NCBI GenBank assembly: GCA_035041965.1 | Contig: JAPYMA010002035.1 | Location: forward strand, 1 to 64,000 | Length of the DNA stretch: 64,000 bases | Reading direction: 5' to 3' | Source: Anisakis pegreffii | Lineage: Eukaryota > Nematoda > Chromadorea > Rhabditida > Anisakidae | Part shown: piece after piece, positions 26,086 to 38,329 of the stretch | Layout: the number at the start of each line of letters is the position of its first letter | How positions within the stretch are numbered: position 1 is the first letter of the stretch | The notes under the pieces: model-generated | Databases searched by the model: none | What the model was told of the DNA's origin: nothing | The model's input: only the letters and a program-made list of their open reading frames with translations | Program-made: the position numbers and the translations under genes

Positions 26086-28599
26086 TCTATATTTGTGAGT
26101 TTACAGCAACATTGTTCATTTTTTCGCACTTCTCGGAATGGTTTGCTTTATTCAAATAGTCACATCAAAAGTGTATTGAAAAACCTTCCAAAAATATCGC
26201 ATAAGAGTAAATATAATCTTTTAGAGAAGTGATTGCTTTGTGTTTATTGAAAAGCATTTTTTAGAGGTTTGGTTCAAAATGATCCGACTGAATACAGCAC
26301 AATTCGTCGCATTTGCGTGTGATGGCACACTTTTTCATTGACGAATATTTGATACATTCCATCAGAAAATGCATTTTCTTAACCACATGAGATCACTGAG
26401 TAAAAATCATTTTGATGCTTTGTGTCAACCAGCAGAAGAACATGTCCGTGACTCGATTCATCCTCAACAGCCATCACTGAGCATATCCCGTCAGCATAAT
26501 ACTCCATGTTCATTGAAACTAAAACGCATGATGCGTCTGATTCAGAAAAGATTCATTAAGTGCACTACCGTACCGGAAGAACGAATGTTACTGCTTTGAC
26601 CTGCTTCCGATCTGCTACAACTTTGAGCACTTTGCGATAATGCCCTGAAATGTCTTTGTCAATGTCCTTCCAGCTACGTGAACAGATTGATGCAGTTGCT
26701 AGTTTCAGATCAAAGAGGCAAATGAAACGGCAAATGCCGATGTAACTGGTACGACTTCGTATGAACGCTACTCGCTCGACTCGTTCCTCTTCCTCTCCAT
26801 TATAATCTTTTGATTTTATTCGCATCAGTTACAACCCATCTCAGAGGCTATAAAATACGTTAAAAAGTGCTTTTTTCGAAACACTTTCACTATGCAGCAA
26901 CATAATACAAATACACGCATGTCGTATCAATAGAGCAGAATTGTTGAAACTGATTTCGAACTGAATGATCCGGACTTAAAATCCAGTAACAGCTGAAAAC
27001 AGAAAATCTCATTGGTAAGCAATTACAATTTGGAAACAGCAGGCTTACGCGACAAGTTTGAACTAATCGAGTGTTGAGACGTTGACGTTCCACAGTCTGA
27101 AAATGATTGAAACTCATCGTTCTTGTGAGCATGACGGACGTATGTGTACATCTGTGAAAGGTAGGGAACCAAATTCGCTGCTTCAGTTGGTTGTGATCGC
27201 AATCAATGAAATATTCCAAATGCAAGATTACTGCACGATCTGTTCGGTGAAGAAAACAAATGAAATGAGAAATGTATTGCAATCACCTCGGTATGCATAG
27301 TTGTTCACTGAACAATTATTTAACATAACTCTGCGTTTAACTAAAATACCATCCCCATGATCCATCTCCGTGTGCTGCAATCTGAAAATGCATAAAACGC
27401 GAATGTTGTACGAATTGAACTTTTCTAGTGGTTGGAAATTGTTCAATGAATTGCTTTAGAGAGAAATATTTCACATAGCATCGAACGCCAGAATCACTTA
27501 TACTTTCCGTGACATGGAAAATGTGACACACAGATAAAGAAATTAAATGGAATCAAATGTCGTTGTTTGTTGTGAGAAGATTGAAATCTTGAAGAATAAT
27601 GAAATGAATGAAATTAATTCTGAGTAAGAACTTGTGAACTTCTTGTTTAAAAAATGCTGGACACCAAGAAATGCAACGAATTTATGGATCATCAGATTTA
27701 TTCAGAAAATTTATCTTCGTTTGAGGTGCAGCGTAAAACATGCTGCCCTGAACACAACATTCCTTTGATATATCACACAACAACAGCCATCCTAAAAGAG
27801 CTACAAAGCAAATTCAGACTACCTGTTTCGTATCTAAATACGGCCTTGTTTGCGCCGAATGTTTGAGATCCTAGAAAGCTTTGAGTGCATTTGTTGTTTG
27901 TATCAGTAAAAATTCTTGCTAGTCCGATATTGAACAGACTAGCTGTGACGTACAATTGAAAATTTTAAATCCGAATTAAGTATGAATTGCATGAATGAAT
28001 TGAAATTCAGTTTTTTTGGGATAAAAGATAGAGTCGGCAAATAACACTCGCTTCATCTACTTGTGAACACGAATCGAGGTGGTGCTCTCTAACGTTTAAC
28101 TATGCTTTCCAAATTTAAAGGTTAATGAATAGTTCCATATCCTCATACTTCACTCCAGTCTATATTTTCATATCCTTATGCATTGTCCCAACTTTTCAGT
28201 TGACTCTCCTATGAATCTCCATAATCGAATGGCTGTTTTTTGTTTTTGTCACGATCAGACATGATCAATTACGGTACCATTGCAATGTTAAATGTAGTCT
28301 ATCATCAAGCACTTCAACGCCTTGTCATTGCAACTAACTGACTTCATAATGATAAGTGACGTAGTTCCTCAGTTCGCTCTCCGTAGGACATGTAACAGCT
28401 TTCAAAGCGCGGCTGTAGCTATACGACGAGCCTGACTGAACTGAAACCTTATTATGTTTTGCAAGAGATGAGCTGACATTCAGATTAATGTTTACAAAAT
28501 TCCTAACCTTTTTTCAATCTCGGATAGGTTTTTTGTCCTGGAATTCAGCAACTTCAGTGATACTGAAATGTCATGTGATCAACACATTCGTCTTGGTAC
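26086..28599. other. Downstream of flp-18; no gene recognised
   Basis: This contains the flp-18 3' region and overlapping ORFs on both strands (for example minus 26890-27282, 130 codons, and plus 27082-27300) without signal peptides, domains or convincing splice structure. I could not choose between the strands and leave them unannotated. Confidence 0.4.
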
Positions 28600-29741
28600 C
28601 CGGTCAATCTGTCTACAGACATTTCGTCTAAAGACATGTTGTCTAAAGACACATTGTCTAACGGACAATTCGTCTAATGCAGTGCCTAACGGGCGTGTCA
28701 TATTGGTAAACGCAACCGTTTAGAACATGTTGGGAATGCTCATCTCGTCGCTATCATTAGAACACCTCTACATATCGAAGTTCAAGATTTTGATGGTTTC
28801 AGTTAAAGTCAAGTTTTGACCAATGCAGTTACCAAGAGCAAACAACGCGTCTAGTTTATCTTTATCAGCTGTAATTACTTTTTTTTTGCTGAAGTAATTA
28901 ATTTTGATTTCAGTTGCCTGTAATGTTGTGTGAGAGTGATATTTGTAAATCTGGTTATTATCTGTTTGAATATGAATGTTTTAGTGATACAAATTAACGA
29001 TAAACATGGACTTGCAACGTACTGAATGTAAGATATAGAATTGATATTGGAAATATGAAAATGCAGTTGAAGTACAAATCATAATGAACGCCTAGTTGAC
29101 AATTACTTACACTGTGTATGCATATTTTGGGACACCCTGTAACGATATTAACAACAAAAATAAATAAACAAAAACAACAATAATAGTGGTAATAATGACA
29201 GAAATAGCAGTAATGATGATAAGAACATCAATGACAATTGTAAAGGTAACAACAGTCGTCCACTATGATTTATCACCATTATTATTGTTTTTTGTCATAA
29301 CTATTATTCCTAGTATTGTTGTTTATTCTCATTATTATTTACTGTTATTGTGATTGATTATTGTTCTTATTATTTATTCTTATTATTATAGCTATTAATA
29401 TGTGCGTGATGCGAGTGTGTTGTTATCAATAAATATTATAAAAGCATTTAATCTGAAATTCGCGGAGTTCTATGATATTTCGCGGGAGATGTGCTTTACT
29501 GCTCTTGGTAACTGCATTGGTCAAAAGTTGACTTTAATTGAAACCATCAAAATCTTGAACTTCGATATGTAGAGGTGTTCTAATGATAGCGACGAGATGA
29601 GCATTCCCACCCTCTTCTGAACGGTTGCATTTAACAATATGATACGCCCATTAGGCACTGCATTAGACGAACTCTTCGTTAGACAATGTGTCTTTAGACA
29701 AGCTGTCCGTTATACGAAATATCTTTATACAGATTGACCGG
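28600..29741. mobile_element. Non-autonomous DNA transposon with long (~240 bp) terminal inverted repeats
   Basis: The ends are CCGGTCAATCTG and CAGATTGACCGG. The inverted repeats extend about 240 bp inward with scattered mismatches; for example TAGACGAACTCTTCG on the right mirrors the left-arm CGTCTAATGC region, and the block from GTAACTGCATTGGTCAAAA through the GATATGTAGAGGTGTTCTAATG motif is present in both arms. Near each tip is a short tandem series of GTCTAAAGACA-like steps. The core is AT-rich with TTATTA/AATAAT runs and has no coding sequence. I could not define a clean target duplication. This is a foldback-like or long-TIR MITE; superfamily undetermined. Confidence 0.85.
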
Positions 29742-30620
29742 TCACGTTCTTCTTTTTGAATCAATGCATTCATAGTTGACTTGAAAACAGTTTACACAAC
29801 AGACCACATACCTAATAATGACTTAAAATCTGGAAACAAAGCATCAATAGTACTTCGCATTGTAGAATATGAATAAAACAAATGTACACTGGGAATTACT
29901 GATCTGTGATTAAAAGTAAGTAGGGTACCAAAATGGAACGCGTGTTGCTTGACGTGCCGAAATTCCTGGATTTTTCATAATGTAAATTCCGCAGTCGAAC
30001 TCCAAAAGTCGGGATGCCCTATAAACACTAGTGTAGATTGAACTTCATTCAATGATATTACGGCTTGTTAGAGGTGAACGTTCGCTTTATTAAACTTTCG
30101 CTGGTTGGAAGTAATTCAGATAGGGTGTTTCGATGAGGTAGGGCTGCAATGAACCTGACAAGTTGTTGAGACTAATGGTCGAGAGCGTGAATACCTTTCA
30201 CATCCCAAAGATCGCCTAGTTCACCCGCCATTTTACATCTAGGTCATTTTCATTCGCTGTTTGCTCAATTCCAAGTCCGAAATCACCAACCTGAGGTCGC
30301 GCAGAATCGCGAAAAAATAGTTCATTCACAAGGAAATGGCATTCATCAAACAGCTCCACTGAATTCACTGATAAGTATCAATGACTGAAGTGAGCAGCAG
30401 TCTTGTGGTTATTTGCTCTAAATCGTCACTCTGTTTACGAGCGGAACACATTCACAAAAAATAACAACTCAAGCGAAAGACGTGTCATAAATTGATCGCA
30501 AATTTTCAACTACTACATCTTTTATCTCCATTCTGTAATAATTATCACCGTTTCAGGCATACGTGTATCGTGACTATACTGTTGTTAGTTGGTTCTTACC
30601 AATACCAGTTCGGAAATAAT
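29742..30620. other. Intergenic, no gene recognised
   Basis: Spacer between the transposon and the first gene of the secreted-peptide cluster; no coding or repeat structure seen. Confidence 0.5.
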
Positions 30621-31783
30621 ATGTTCAGGGTTACCGTGATTCTATTAGCTGTACTTCTCCATCAAGGTATGTTAGTAGATTAACTTTGAAGAACGACTGA
30701 CTATTTCATATTTTGTGTCACAAACGCTTTTGATTGCGCGTGTCTGTAAGAGAAATTTTGGTTGCGGGTTCGAAATAGTTATCTTTATGCATAAATTTCG
30801 CAACTCCACAGATTCTAATGCGAGGATGCAATGACTTGCATTATTGCGATCCTTGTACCCTTCAGGTATTAATTTGGGAACCTAAGTGCACCAATTTTAA
30901 TTCCAAAATTGTTTGGGAAAGACAAATGTGAAACAATGTTCTCTGCTGCTAGAAACTGAACCTTGCATCTGTTGTGCATGTAATCCAGTGATAATTATTC
31001 CAGCATGGGCGAGCATACATCTTGTATTCGATGTGAATTCACCAGCGGTCGTAGGAGGAAATGATGCATCAGCCATCGCAAAAGGACTATCTGGTACTGC
31101 AGGCAGCCAAGAAAATTCAATTCTCAAGAATCATGCACATAATTTCGACGATTTAGATGATACGAGGCATCATGTCAATTCGCAACACACAATAACGCAT
31201 ACCACACAAATTTCTGGTCATTCGCTACTAGCGGGTCTACACCCGGTATCCAGCCCCTCACATCCGTCAGTTCATGAAGCAGTGAAAAAACACATTCAGA
31301 ACTTGTGAGTGATTCATTGATTGATAAATGTGTTTAGTAAAACTCACAGTGAATGGAGTGAGATGGTCTTGAGACACTCGAACGAAAACATTATGAAAAT
31401 TATGAGTTGCCTGAATAGGACTCTCAATTGAATAAGTCTTTCATTGTTTTCAAAGACGCACATCTAAAGCAAGCAAATCAAACCTGATATCGAATTGCTT
31501 ATCCGTCATAGCTAGAAGGTAATTCTGAATGACTTAGCGCACCATCAGCTAACCTATCATGTCTTGTGGAACCAGTATTTATGGTTTCAGATAACGATTA
31601 GTTTCAGATTTCACTGAAGACATGACTCGATTAAAAAGTAATTCAACGAAAGACGAGGAAAAATTATACTTTGTCAAGAACAAAAAATTCAAAAAAAAAT
31701 CAGTTTAAAATCTGCTTTCGGTGCCTGGAAATGTCAGTCAATACTCTCAAATATCTTCTTCTTTTAGGATGTCCCAAGATTGA
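30621..31783 (+). CDS. Small secreted protein, cluster member 1 (unclassified family)
   Basis: Proposed exons: 30621-30666, 30953-31304 and 31768-31783; phases 1 and 2, about 137 residues. Exon 1 is a signal peptide (MFRVTVILLAVLLHQ) ending CATCAAG before a GTATGT donor. Exon 2 uses the acceptor CTGCTGCTAG and starts with a Cys cluster (ETEPCICCACNP), then a Ser/His-rich tail. It ends at a perfect GTGAGT donor. Exon 3 is tiny, giving MSQD then stop after a CTTCTTCTTTTAG acceptor. The same exon plan recurs four more times downstream, which supports it. Two other in-frame phase-1 acceptors inside exon 2 (near 31075 and 31109) would shorten the body. No known domain is recognised; function unknown. 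Confidence 0.6.
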
Positions 31784-32951
31784 TGGTGCATTCGATGCAA
31801 GGCCGATGATGAGCTTAGACTAGATACTAATCGTAACATGGAGTTCCTTGAATGGTCATTCGAATAATTCCACTCGAACATTCTGATGTTCGTTCATCAC
31901 CGCCCTGTGAACCTGAATGCTTGATCATCTAATGATTGCAACGTTTTGATTACTTGCCGATTGTAACTCTTTCATTATCTGTTGCTACTTCCAATTCATT
32001 CCTTATTTACCATAAGCTTTTTTTAGTTTGTTTCTTACCGTTATGCAAAAAGTGTGTTATCATACTGCAGAAAGACTAGGAATTGTGTTTTAGTGCTTTC
32101 TTGTTGTGAACAGGCTCGTTTACAAGCATGCCGATCAGTCGTTAAATTCAACAAACTGAATGAATAAAATGTTGTTAGATGCAAATGTGAACGTGTCTGA
32201 AAACAAATCAAATCGTCCACAAGCAGATTCAAAAAATTAATGTTGTTGATCAAGACTTGAACAATGAGTTGAGCTAGATGCAGCGTTCTCACTCTGTAGA
32301 AAATTTGGTTTACCGTCGCATGATTCAATCGTATACGTCTTTTTAAGAAAAAAATTCACATACATTCTTCGCAGACCGTAGGTAGTACAGATCATAAGAT
32401 CTGTTTCATTTATTAACCCGATGATTGAATGTTATTTCGAGCATAATTTGGCAATCTCATGGGAAAATTTTGTGAGATTACGTATCGACTCATCTTAGAA
32501 AAACGTATCGTTTAATAAATCAAATACTGCAGTGATCTCCGTCAATAAATGAAACTTTTCATTTCCTCAGAAATTCGGCGGTTTTTCTGATCAAGAATAT
32601 GATGCAATCAATACATCGTTGATTTGTAGTCATCTGATGAATTATTGTCGGATAATTCGAAAGCGCGTTAGTATTAAAGCCAAAAAAGTGATGCAAATTT
32701 TGATGAATTCATTGAATTCGATCTCCACTGGACAACGAACACACACAAAAGTGCTCTTAAATAAGTCCAGATTAATGAGACGGCCTACGCAATTGTAGAG
32801 CAGGATTGCATCGATTAATATGATGCTGTTCATTTTCAAATTTGTTAGAATAGTTGCTGGGGTGATTGTTTGGAGAGTTTTTATGTGCCTTACGTCTGTA
32901 AGTTTTTATAGGATTTGCTAGCGATTCATCTTGAAAAAACACCATTCAGTA

Positions 32952-33689
32952 ATGGAACACATGTTCTTCACAATCGTCGCATTATCACTGCTGATCTTCC
33001 ATCAAGGTACGTTCATCGAGATGAAGATAAATCTTAATCAGTATGATATAATTTGCATAATTCCGCTCAAAATCTCATCGGAAAAGACGAATTTCCAAAA
33101 AAAGCTTCAATGCTTCAATAACAGTTTTAAATGATCGAACAACGCTAACAAATTATTCGGAAGGCATTGCTTTTCCGATCAGTCATTGTTAATGTGAAAC
33201 AAGGTAACGCACAAGATGGTATTGCTACAAGTGAAAAATCAGATGATTCTGAGAGGCTGAATCTTCTTTTTATAGCCTATACAGCCGATTCGGACGATAT
33301 CTCCGACTCTGATTCACCACAAAAGAAGGACGAGGCTGCGAAAAACGAAGATTCGGGCGGTGAACGTGGTTCGAGTATCCAGGACACAATGTCGAAACTA
33401 GGAAATGTCACGTTTAAGCCAAGGAAGTAGTGAGTATTACAATCTATCATGATGCAATATCAAAAGTGTGATGGAGAAAGCCATAAAGAGCTGAAAGGCT
33501 GGAAAAGTTCCACAATTTATCTAACTATAAGTCGCCAGCATAATTCAATTTGTTGTGCAAGGTTGCATATACCATTTCACCTGCTCATCTATTTTCCACA
33601 TTGGCAAACATTAATGATTGTGTAGTTAATTATGCGAAATTCCACTCATTTCTCATCTTTTCAGTCTAAGATTTGGATTCAAGCTATGA
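32952..33689 (+). CDS. Small secreted acidic protein, cluster member 2 (unclassified family)
   Basis: Exons: 32952-33006, 33183-33429 and 33665-33689; phases 1 and 2, about 108 residues. Exon 1 encodes a signal peptide with hydrophobic core FFTIVALSLLIFHQ. Exon 2, after CTTTTCCGATCAG, encodes an acidic body rich in Asp, Ser and Glu (for example DSDDISDSDSPQKKDE) with a more basic end. The donor is GTGAGT. Exon 3, after CTCATCTTTTCAG, adds LRFGFKL and a stop. AATAAA lies at 33813-33818. Likely an extracellular, unstructured acidic peptide. No recognised domain, so no function is assigned. It sits in tandem with four genes of the same architecture. Confidence 0.65.
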
Positions 33690-35272
33690 TGTGTCACCGA
33701 GAAGCAGAGGAGAAGATTTACTGGGAAAATGTCGACGTGGCTGAAATTTTCAGCATTTCGTCGTGTTGATACTTCTTAACTGACACAAATCCATCTATTA
33801 CTGTTCTTAAGCAATAAAATTTTCTTCGATGTTGTCGATCGATGCATCCTGTTGCGTAGTTGCATCTTCCTCAGACCGTTACGTCATCACATTTCTAATC
33901 TATGATAATCCGACTGCGACGTGCTTTCATATATGCTACCACCACTGGTAATACTAGGTTTTTGACGCGTAAAAGAATCACTGCGTCTCATCAGTACTGT
34001 CTTATTGCTGCCAAATGCGAAGCCTGGAATGGTACTGACAAATATTCAATGATCTGATGAGGTTTCTGTTCTGCCCAATCAAGTAGTTTTTATTTCGAGT
34101 TTTGTTTAAACTGCTGAGCGATATGACAGCATCTAACTTCATTCAGTATGCCACTTCATCTTCATTGCTTACTTATGATAAATATTTGATTATTTAACAA
34201 ATGTCGACGACATGATGCGCTGAAGGAAAATAGCATTTGGAGTTGCTGTGAAGCCGCTCAATTCAACAAAGTCGATTTTATTTCACAGTTATCCAAAATC
34301 TTTGGTGTGATGCTGACAGCATCATGAGAAGAATTGGAATGGTAGTTGAAAGTGCATTGGCTTATGCATAGAGTGGTAATGAGATTAAACGCTTCTGTTA
34401 AGCTCTTTCAAACCAATGTTTTTTGATATTGACTCTTTGTCAAGACGGTTATGCACTATTGAGTGTCATCCATGACATGGAGTAAAAGAAACCGGAGTTG
34501 ATGTGAAGAAAGGTGTCAAACAAGAGAATTTCGATCACTTTCAGTCAAACACCATCCGCTATATACTATCAAGAGATCATCTCACACACCAGCTGGGAAT
34601 AACACGCTCTTCGAATTAATGTGTGATGACATTTTGACGACATTTTCCTGTTATGAAACTGAGTATGGAACGAATAGTTAACTGAATATGTGAAATTCGG
34701 TCGTATGTTGTCGAGGAAAATAAAGTCATGCAGTTCTTAAGCTAACATCACTATCGAACAATGAATTTGCAAGAGAACATGACAATAAGCTGATCAGGAA
34801 AATGTCAGCCAATGAATCACACAAATTTTCTTGACTTTTAGTAGGTTGTTGAATTTGACTGCAAATCTTGAAGGCAGACTATAAGTTTCGACAACATAGG
34901 ATGCAGTAATTGTGTGATGTAATTATCATTCATTGCGAAGATAAAACAATATCGAGTACCTTTGTTGGTGTTATACAAAAGTTCAGAGGAAATTAAAAAG
35001 CAATGCAGAACAGAATATTCTCCACGCAAAAAAAGTGGGATTAGCATACGAAAATGAGATTCGTTCAGTGAATTTATGGACATGATGAACAGCGGCATTT
35101 ATTCATGAATTAATACGCATTAACACAGATGTGTGTTCATCGAAGAGAAAAAGTGGTTGCAGATAAAATGATAATTTCAAATAAATTCATCGCTAGTACC
35201 ACGCACTTTTCATTCAACAACTACAAATAGCTGTCTATCTGTTGCGAGTTGTCGAAGTGTGAGCAGTAAGTG
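33690..35272. other. Spacer within the secreted-peptide cluster
   Basis: 3' region of member 2 and upstream region of member 3; no ORF or repeat that I can support. Confidence 0.5.
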
Positions 35273-36112
35273 ATGAATCGCACCGTGCTCATTGTCGTCC
35301 TGATCTCACTCCTCCTGCTTCATCAAGGTATGTCGAATAAAGCTGGTCATAGTATTTTAATGCAACCATCAATTCTTTAGGCTAGAACAACTCTAGATAG
35401 TTTTTGCTAAGGAATTGGCAGATGTTTTCACGGATGATTAAGCCAATTCAGACGAAAGCAGTCCATGCTAGTGAATGTTATAGCGAGTGAGAAAATTTTA
35501 AGTGATTATTGTGCTTGAAGCGAGAGGGTTTCTTATGCGATGGATGCTTCGAATTGATCATCCTGAATTGATGATAACAATCAGTTTCACAGACTGTTTC
35601 AAAAATTTCAATTATTAATGACATGGTAAACAAAAGAATTGATTTGCAGCATGTATGGGAGAACCGTCGTTATCAGTAAGGCAACCAAGAGACGTTGATA
35701 AGGTAGAAAAGAAGTTGGAATCGAATCAATCCCAAACTTGGAGGACACAATAACGAACAAATTTGGTGGTGCCAAGAAATGGTGAATACTGCATTAGATT
35801 TTAATGAATTTCTGGTAGACATACATGATCCATGGTCATTTCCCTTATGAAAAGCCCCTTCAAACAAATGGAGCATTAGATCTCATACTGTTGAGTCACC
35901 AAATGCTGATATGAATCGGCACCTTTAATTGCTTATTTCTGCAAAGCTTGAATTGTGGAGGCCAAATTTGTATCACAGCCATAGTCAGTGGATGTGATTG
36001 TGCCGCTCAGCCACTTGGTGATCAGAAAACGGATTGCAGCTGTTTGATCAGATTCAGACGTGAACGCAGCTTACCAAATAAGCATCATCATGATACTTCA
36101 ATGAATCTATAA
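35273..36112 (+). CDS. Secreted-peptide cluster member 3, uncertain exon 2, possible Cys-rich last exon
   Basis: Exon 1 (35273-35327) encodes a signal peptide (MNRTVLIVVLISLLLLHQ) with a phase-1 GTATGT donor. A strong acceptor (ATTTGCAG, 35649) opens exon 2 with ACMGEPSLSV, matching VCVGED in member 4 and VCTGKP in member 5. Exon 2 to the donor at 35782 is 132 bp, one frame out of register with the family. The C-terminal stretch (ESIPNLEDTITNKFGGAKK) lies in another frame and matches member 5. Either a frameshift makes this a pseudogene or the acceptor at 35699 (GATAAG) is used instead. A third exon at 35947-36112 would add about 55 codons with seven cysteines (begins LNCGGQICITA), joined in the family's phase 2 and completing an eighth Cys codon at the junction. 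AATAAA lies at 36238. The whole model is tentative. Confidence 0.4.
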
Positions 36113-36904
36113 TGCTCCACAAGTACATGCAGTACTTTGTCTGCAGCAATGCAGATGAGAGGAAGAATGATAATAACGATATCTTGATTTAGGCTTTCGG
36201 ATAACAGTGGGTTCTATCAAGAAAAGAATAAGTGGTGAATAAATGTGGAACGTCTACTCTGATGGGTTGCAAGATTATTCATCGCCGATGATTTTACTCT
36301 TCAATTGTCGATGAAAGTTGTTACTCATAGAATGTATTACGTCCGTCAAACATGTTTTTCCTTTCGTTCAAGCCATTTTTAAGTATAATTCTTCAGTAAA
36401 TCTATTCATTTATGCGGATATTGCCCCAATAATTTTTTTCGTAAACACTTTACAACAGGCTTTTGTAATCTTCTGATCCAATCGATTTTGTTATTATCAA
36501 AAGTGGATATGTGAGGGATGTTTATCGTTGAAACGCATCGCTACTGGTATGCTTAAGTAAATTGTGGTAATAACGGAATAAAATTGATATTTGTCTAAAA
36601 CGTTATCCAAAGTATACATGTGAACAATTGATCCATCATATGAATGAATTTTTCCTGCAAGACAGTTCTATAAAAAATAGAATGGGGCTGTTAAGGTTTC
36701 ACATGGAGTCTTCAACGATCCAATTTTTGCGTGGTGCGCAATTAAAGACGATGTTTTCCAAAGAAGTTCTAGCCGAAAACGGCTGATGCTCTAGTATCGA
36801 TCCTATCAGATAGAAAATGATGCTATTAATGTATGGAATTTTTATATTGTCAGGAATATCAGAGTATTGTTTCGCAGATGCTACAGAAATATTGCTGTTA
36901 CAGG
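36113..36904. other. Spacer, no gene recognised
   Basis: AT-rich sequence between cluster member 3 and the GC-rich hAT element; it ends in the left target duplication GTTACAGG (36897-36904). Confidence 0.5.
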
Positions 36905-37139
36905 TAGTGTTCGTCGGGGAGCAATTTTTTGCACGGGGGGGGTCCCCGCGGGGAGTAAATTGGACGGGGAGCTCCCCGTGAAAAAGTCGGGGAGCAAATT
37001 GCGCGGGGGGGTCCCCGCGGGGAGTAAATTGGACGGGGGGGTCCCCGCAAAAAGTCGGGGAGCAAATTGCGCGGGGGGAGCGCTCCCCGCGTTCCCCGCC
37101 GGGGTCCCCGACGGGGACCCCGTTCCCCGACGAACACTA
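36905..37139. mobile_element. GC-rich hAT-type MITE, 235 bp, with perfect 8-bp target duplication
   Basis: Inverted ends TAGTGTTCGTCGGGGA and TCCCCGACGAACACTA; the left and right flanks carry an identical GTTACAGG (36897-36904, 37140-37147). The 8-bp duplication and TA-ended repeats are typical of hAT elements. The inside is a short tandem series of GGGGAGCAAATTG and GGGGTCCCCGCGGGG motifs, extremely G+C-rich compared with the surrounding AT-rich DNA. The open frames across it reflect low stop density in GC-rich DNA and are not genes. Confidence 0.92.
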
Positions 37140-37147
37140 GTTACAGG

Positions 37148-38329
37148 GCGAATGAGAGCGATAGTTTGGGCACATGGGATTGAACTGATGTGATAATCAG
37201 ACTGAATTTTTGTAAATAAATCATGCTAGGCGCTAAAGAATACATTTTCAGAAGATGACTTTGCAATTGGTGATATTGAGTCGTTTCAAGAGAAATGTCG
37301 AATATTACTCCTGAAATAGAAGCATAATACATAATGAACGTAGTTGGGACTTTAAAAACATCACTTAAAAGTGTAACTCGCCGTAACCATTATTCTTCAA
37401 AGTACATCCATATAATTTTGCTCGATCAATCGAAAATAATAATCCATCAAATGCGATAAACCACTTTTCAATCTGTTGTCATTCCCAAAATGTCATTATG
37501 AGCACCAACGATAACTACATGACAAAATGACATGACATTTCTGTTAAAAAGCACGAAAACTGCAGATGGTTCATCACTGGAATTTTTTCTAAATTTTCAA
37601 CTATTATTTCTGTGCATTCATACTTTTCATAAGTCATCTTCACTGTTCAGTTCAATCAGAAAATTCAAAACCTCTAGTTATTAATTTCGTATTAAAATCA
37701 AAATCTTATTGTCATTATTAATCGCAGTTGAGATATGAATTAATTTAGTTAACAGGCTGCAGGATTTTTTAGAACAAAGTTTTAAGAGGCTTCTATGCTC
37801 GGATACTGCTCCATTTGCAACATCGAAATATTTTTCACAATTTTTTTGTGAAATGTCATAATGACAATAAGGTGCACAATAATTTTCTTAATCATTCAAA
37901 CTTCCCCATCTGTCATTTTGATTTTCCAGGTTGATTTTTGCTTGCATTCTGATGGTATTCGCTATCAGAGTGTCATTTCTTATTCCATCAATCTGTTCAT
38001 GTTGTTGTGACAAGCGACTGAATTACTTGTGGATGAACGAGAAATATACAAATCTTTTGCTCAAAGCAATTATTTGCATGTTTGTGTCTTGTTTTAAGTT
38101 ATCAAAAATCATTTGCTCGATAATCATTGATCTCACATTAGAGCGAACAAAAATGCACGATGTACAAATGGAACAATAACGGAGCGACATCAATAATAAA
38201 AGTCTGCTTTCGTAATCAAATTTATAAAAAGTATGTCATGAGCTCATTTTATACATCATAAAATGTGAACCTGGATTCCGACGATGCATTGCCCACCTGT
38301 AAACGGCATACAGACTGCCAAACTACCCA
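37148..38329. other. Spacer, no gene recognised
   Basis: A TTG-started hydrophobic frame at 37931-38179 follows a TTTTCCAG acceptor, but has no Met, partner exons or similarity that I can support. Nothing else is visible. Confidence 0.4.

Noticed and set aside
25944..26129. Minus-strand ORF with repeated RTPGM/RNTPGM motifs
   Set aside because: The repeats are the antisense of the PGVLRFG-encoding exon of flp-18.
26890..27282. Minus-strand 130-codon ORF
   Set aside because: The longest non-repeat ORF in the window's spacers, but it starts from no clear Met context, has no domain, and is overlapped by an open plus frame; chance is more likely.
36867..37193. Gly/Pro-rich ORFs on both strands
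   Set aside because: They are produced by the GC-rich hAT element, which is bounded by a target duplication and has few stop codons by composition.
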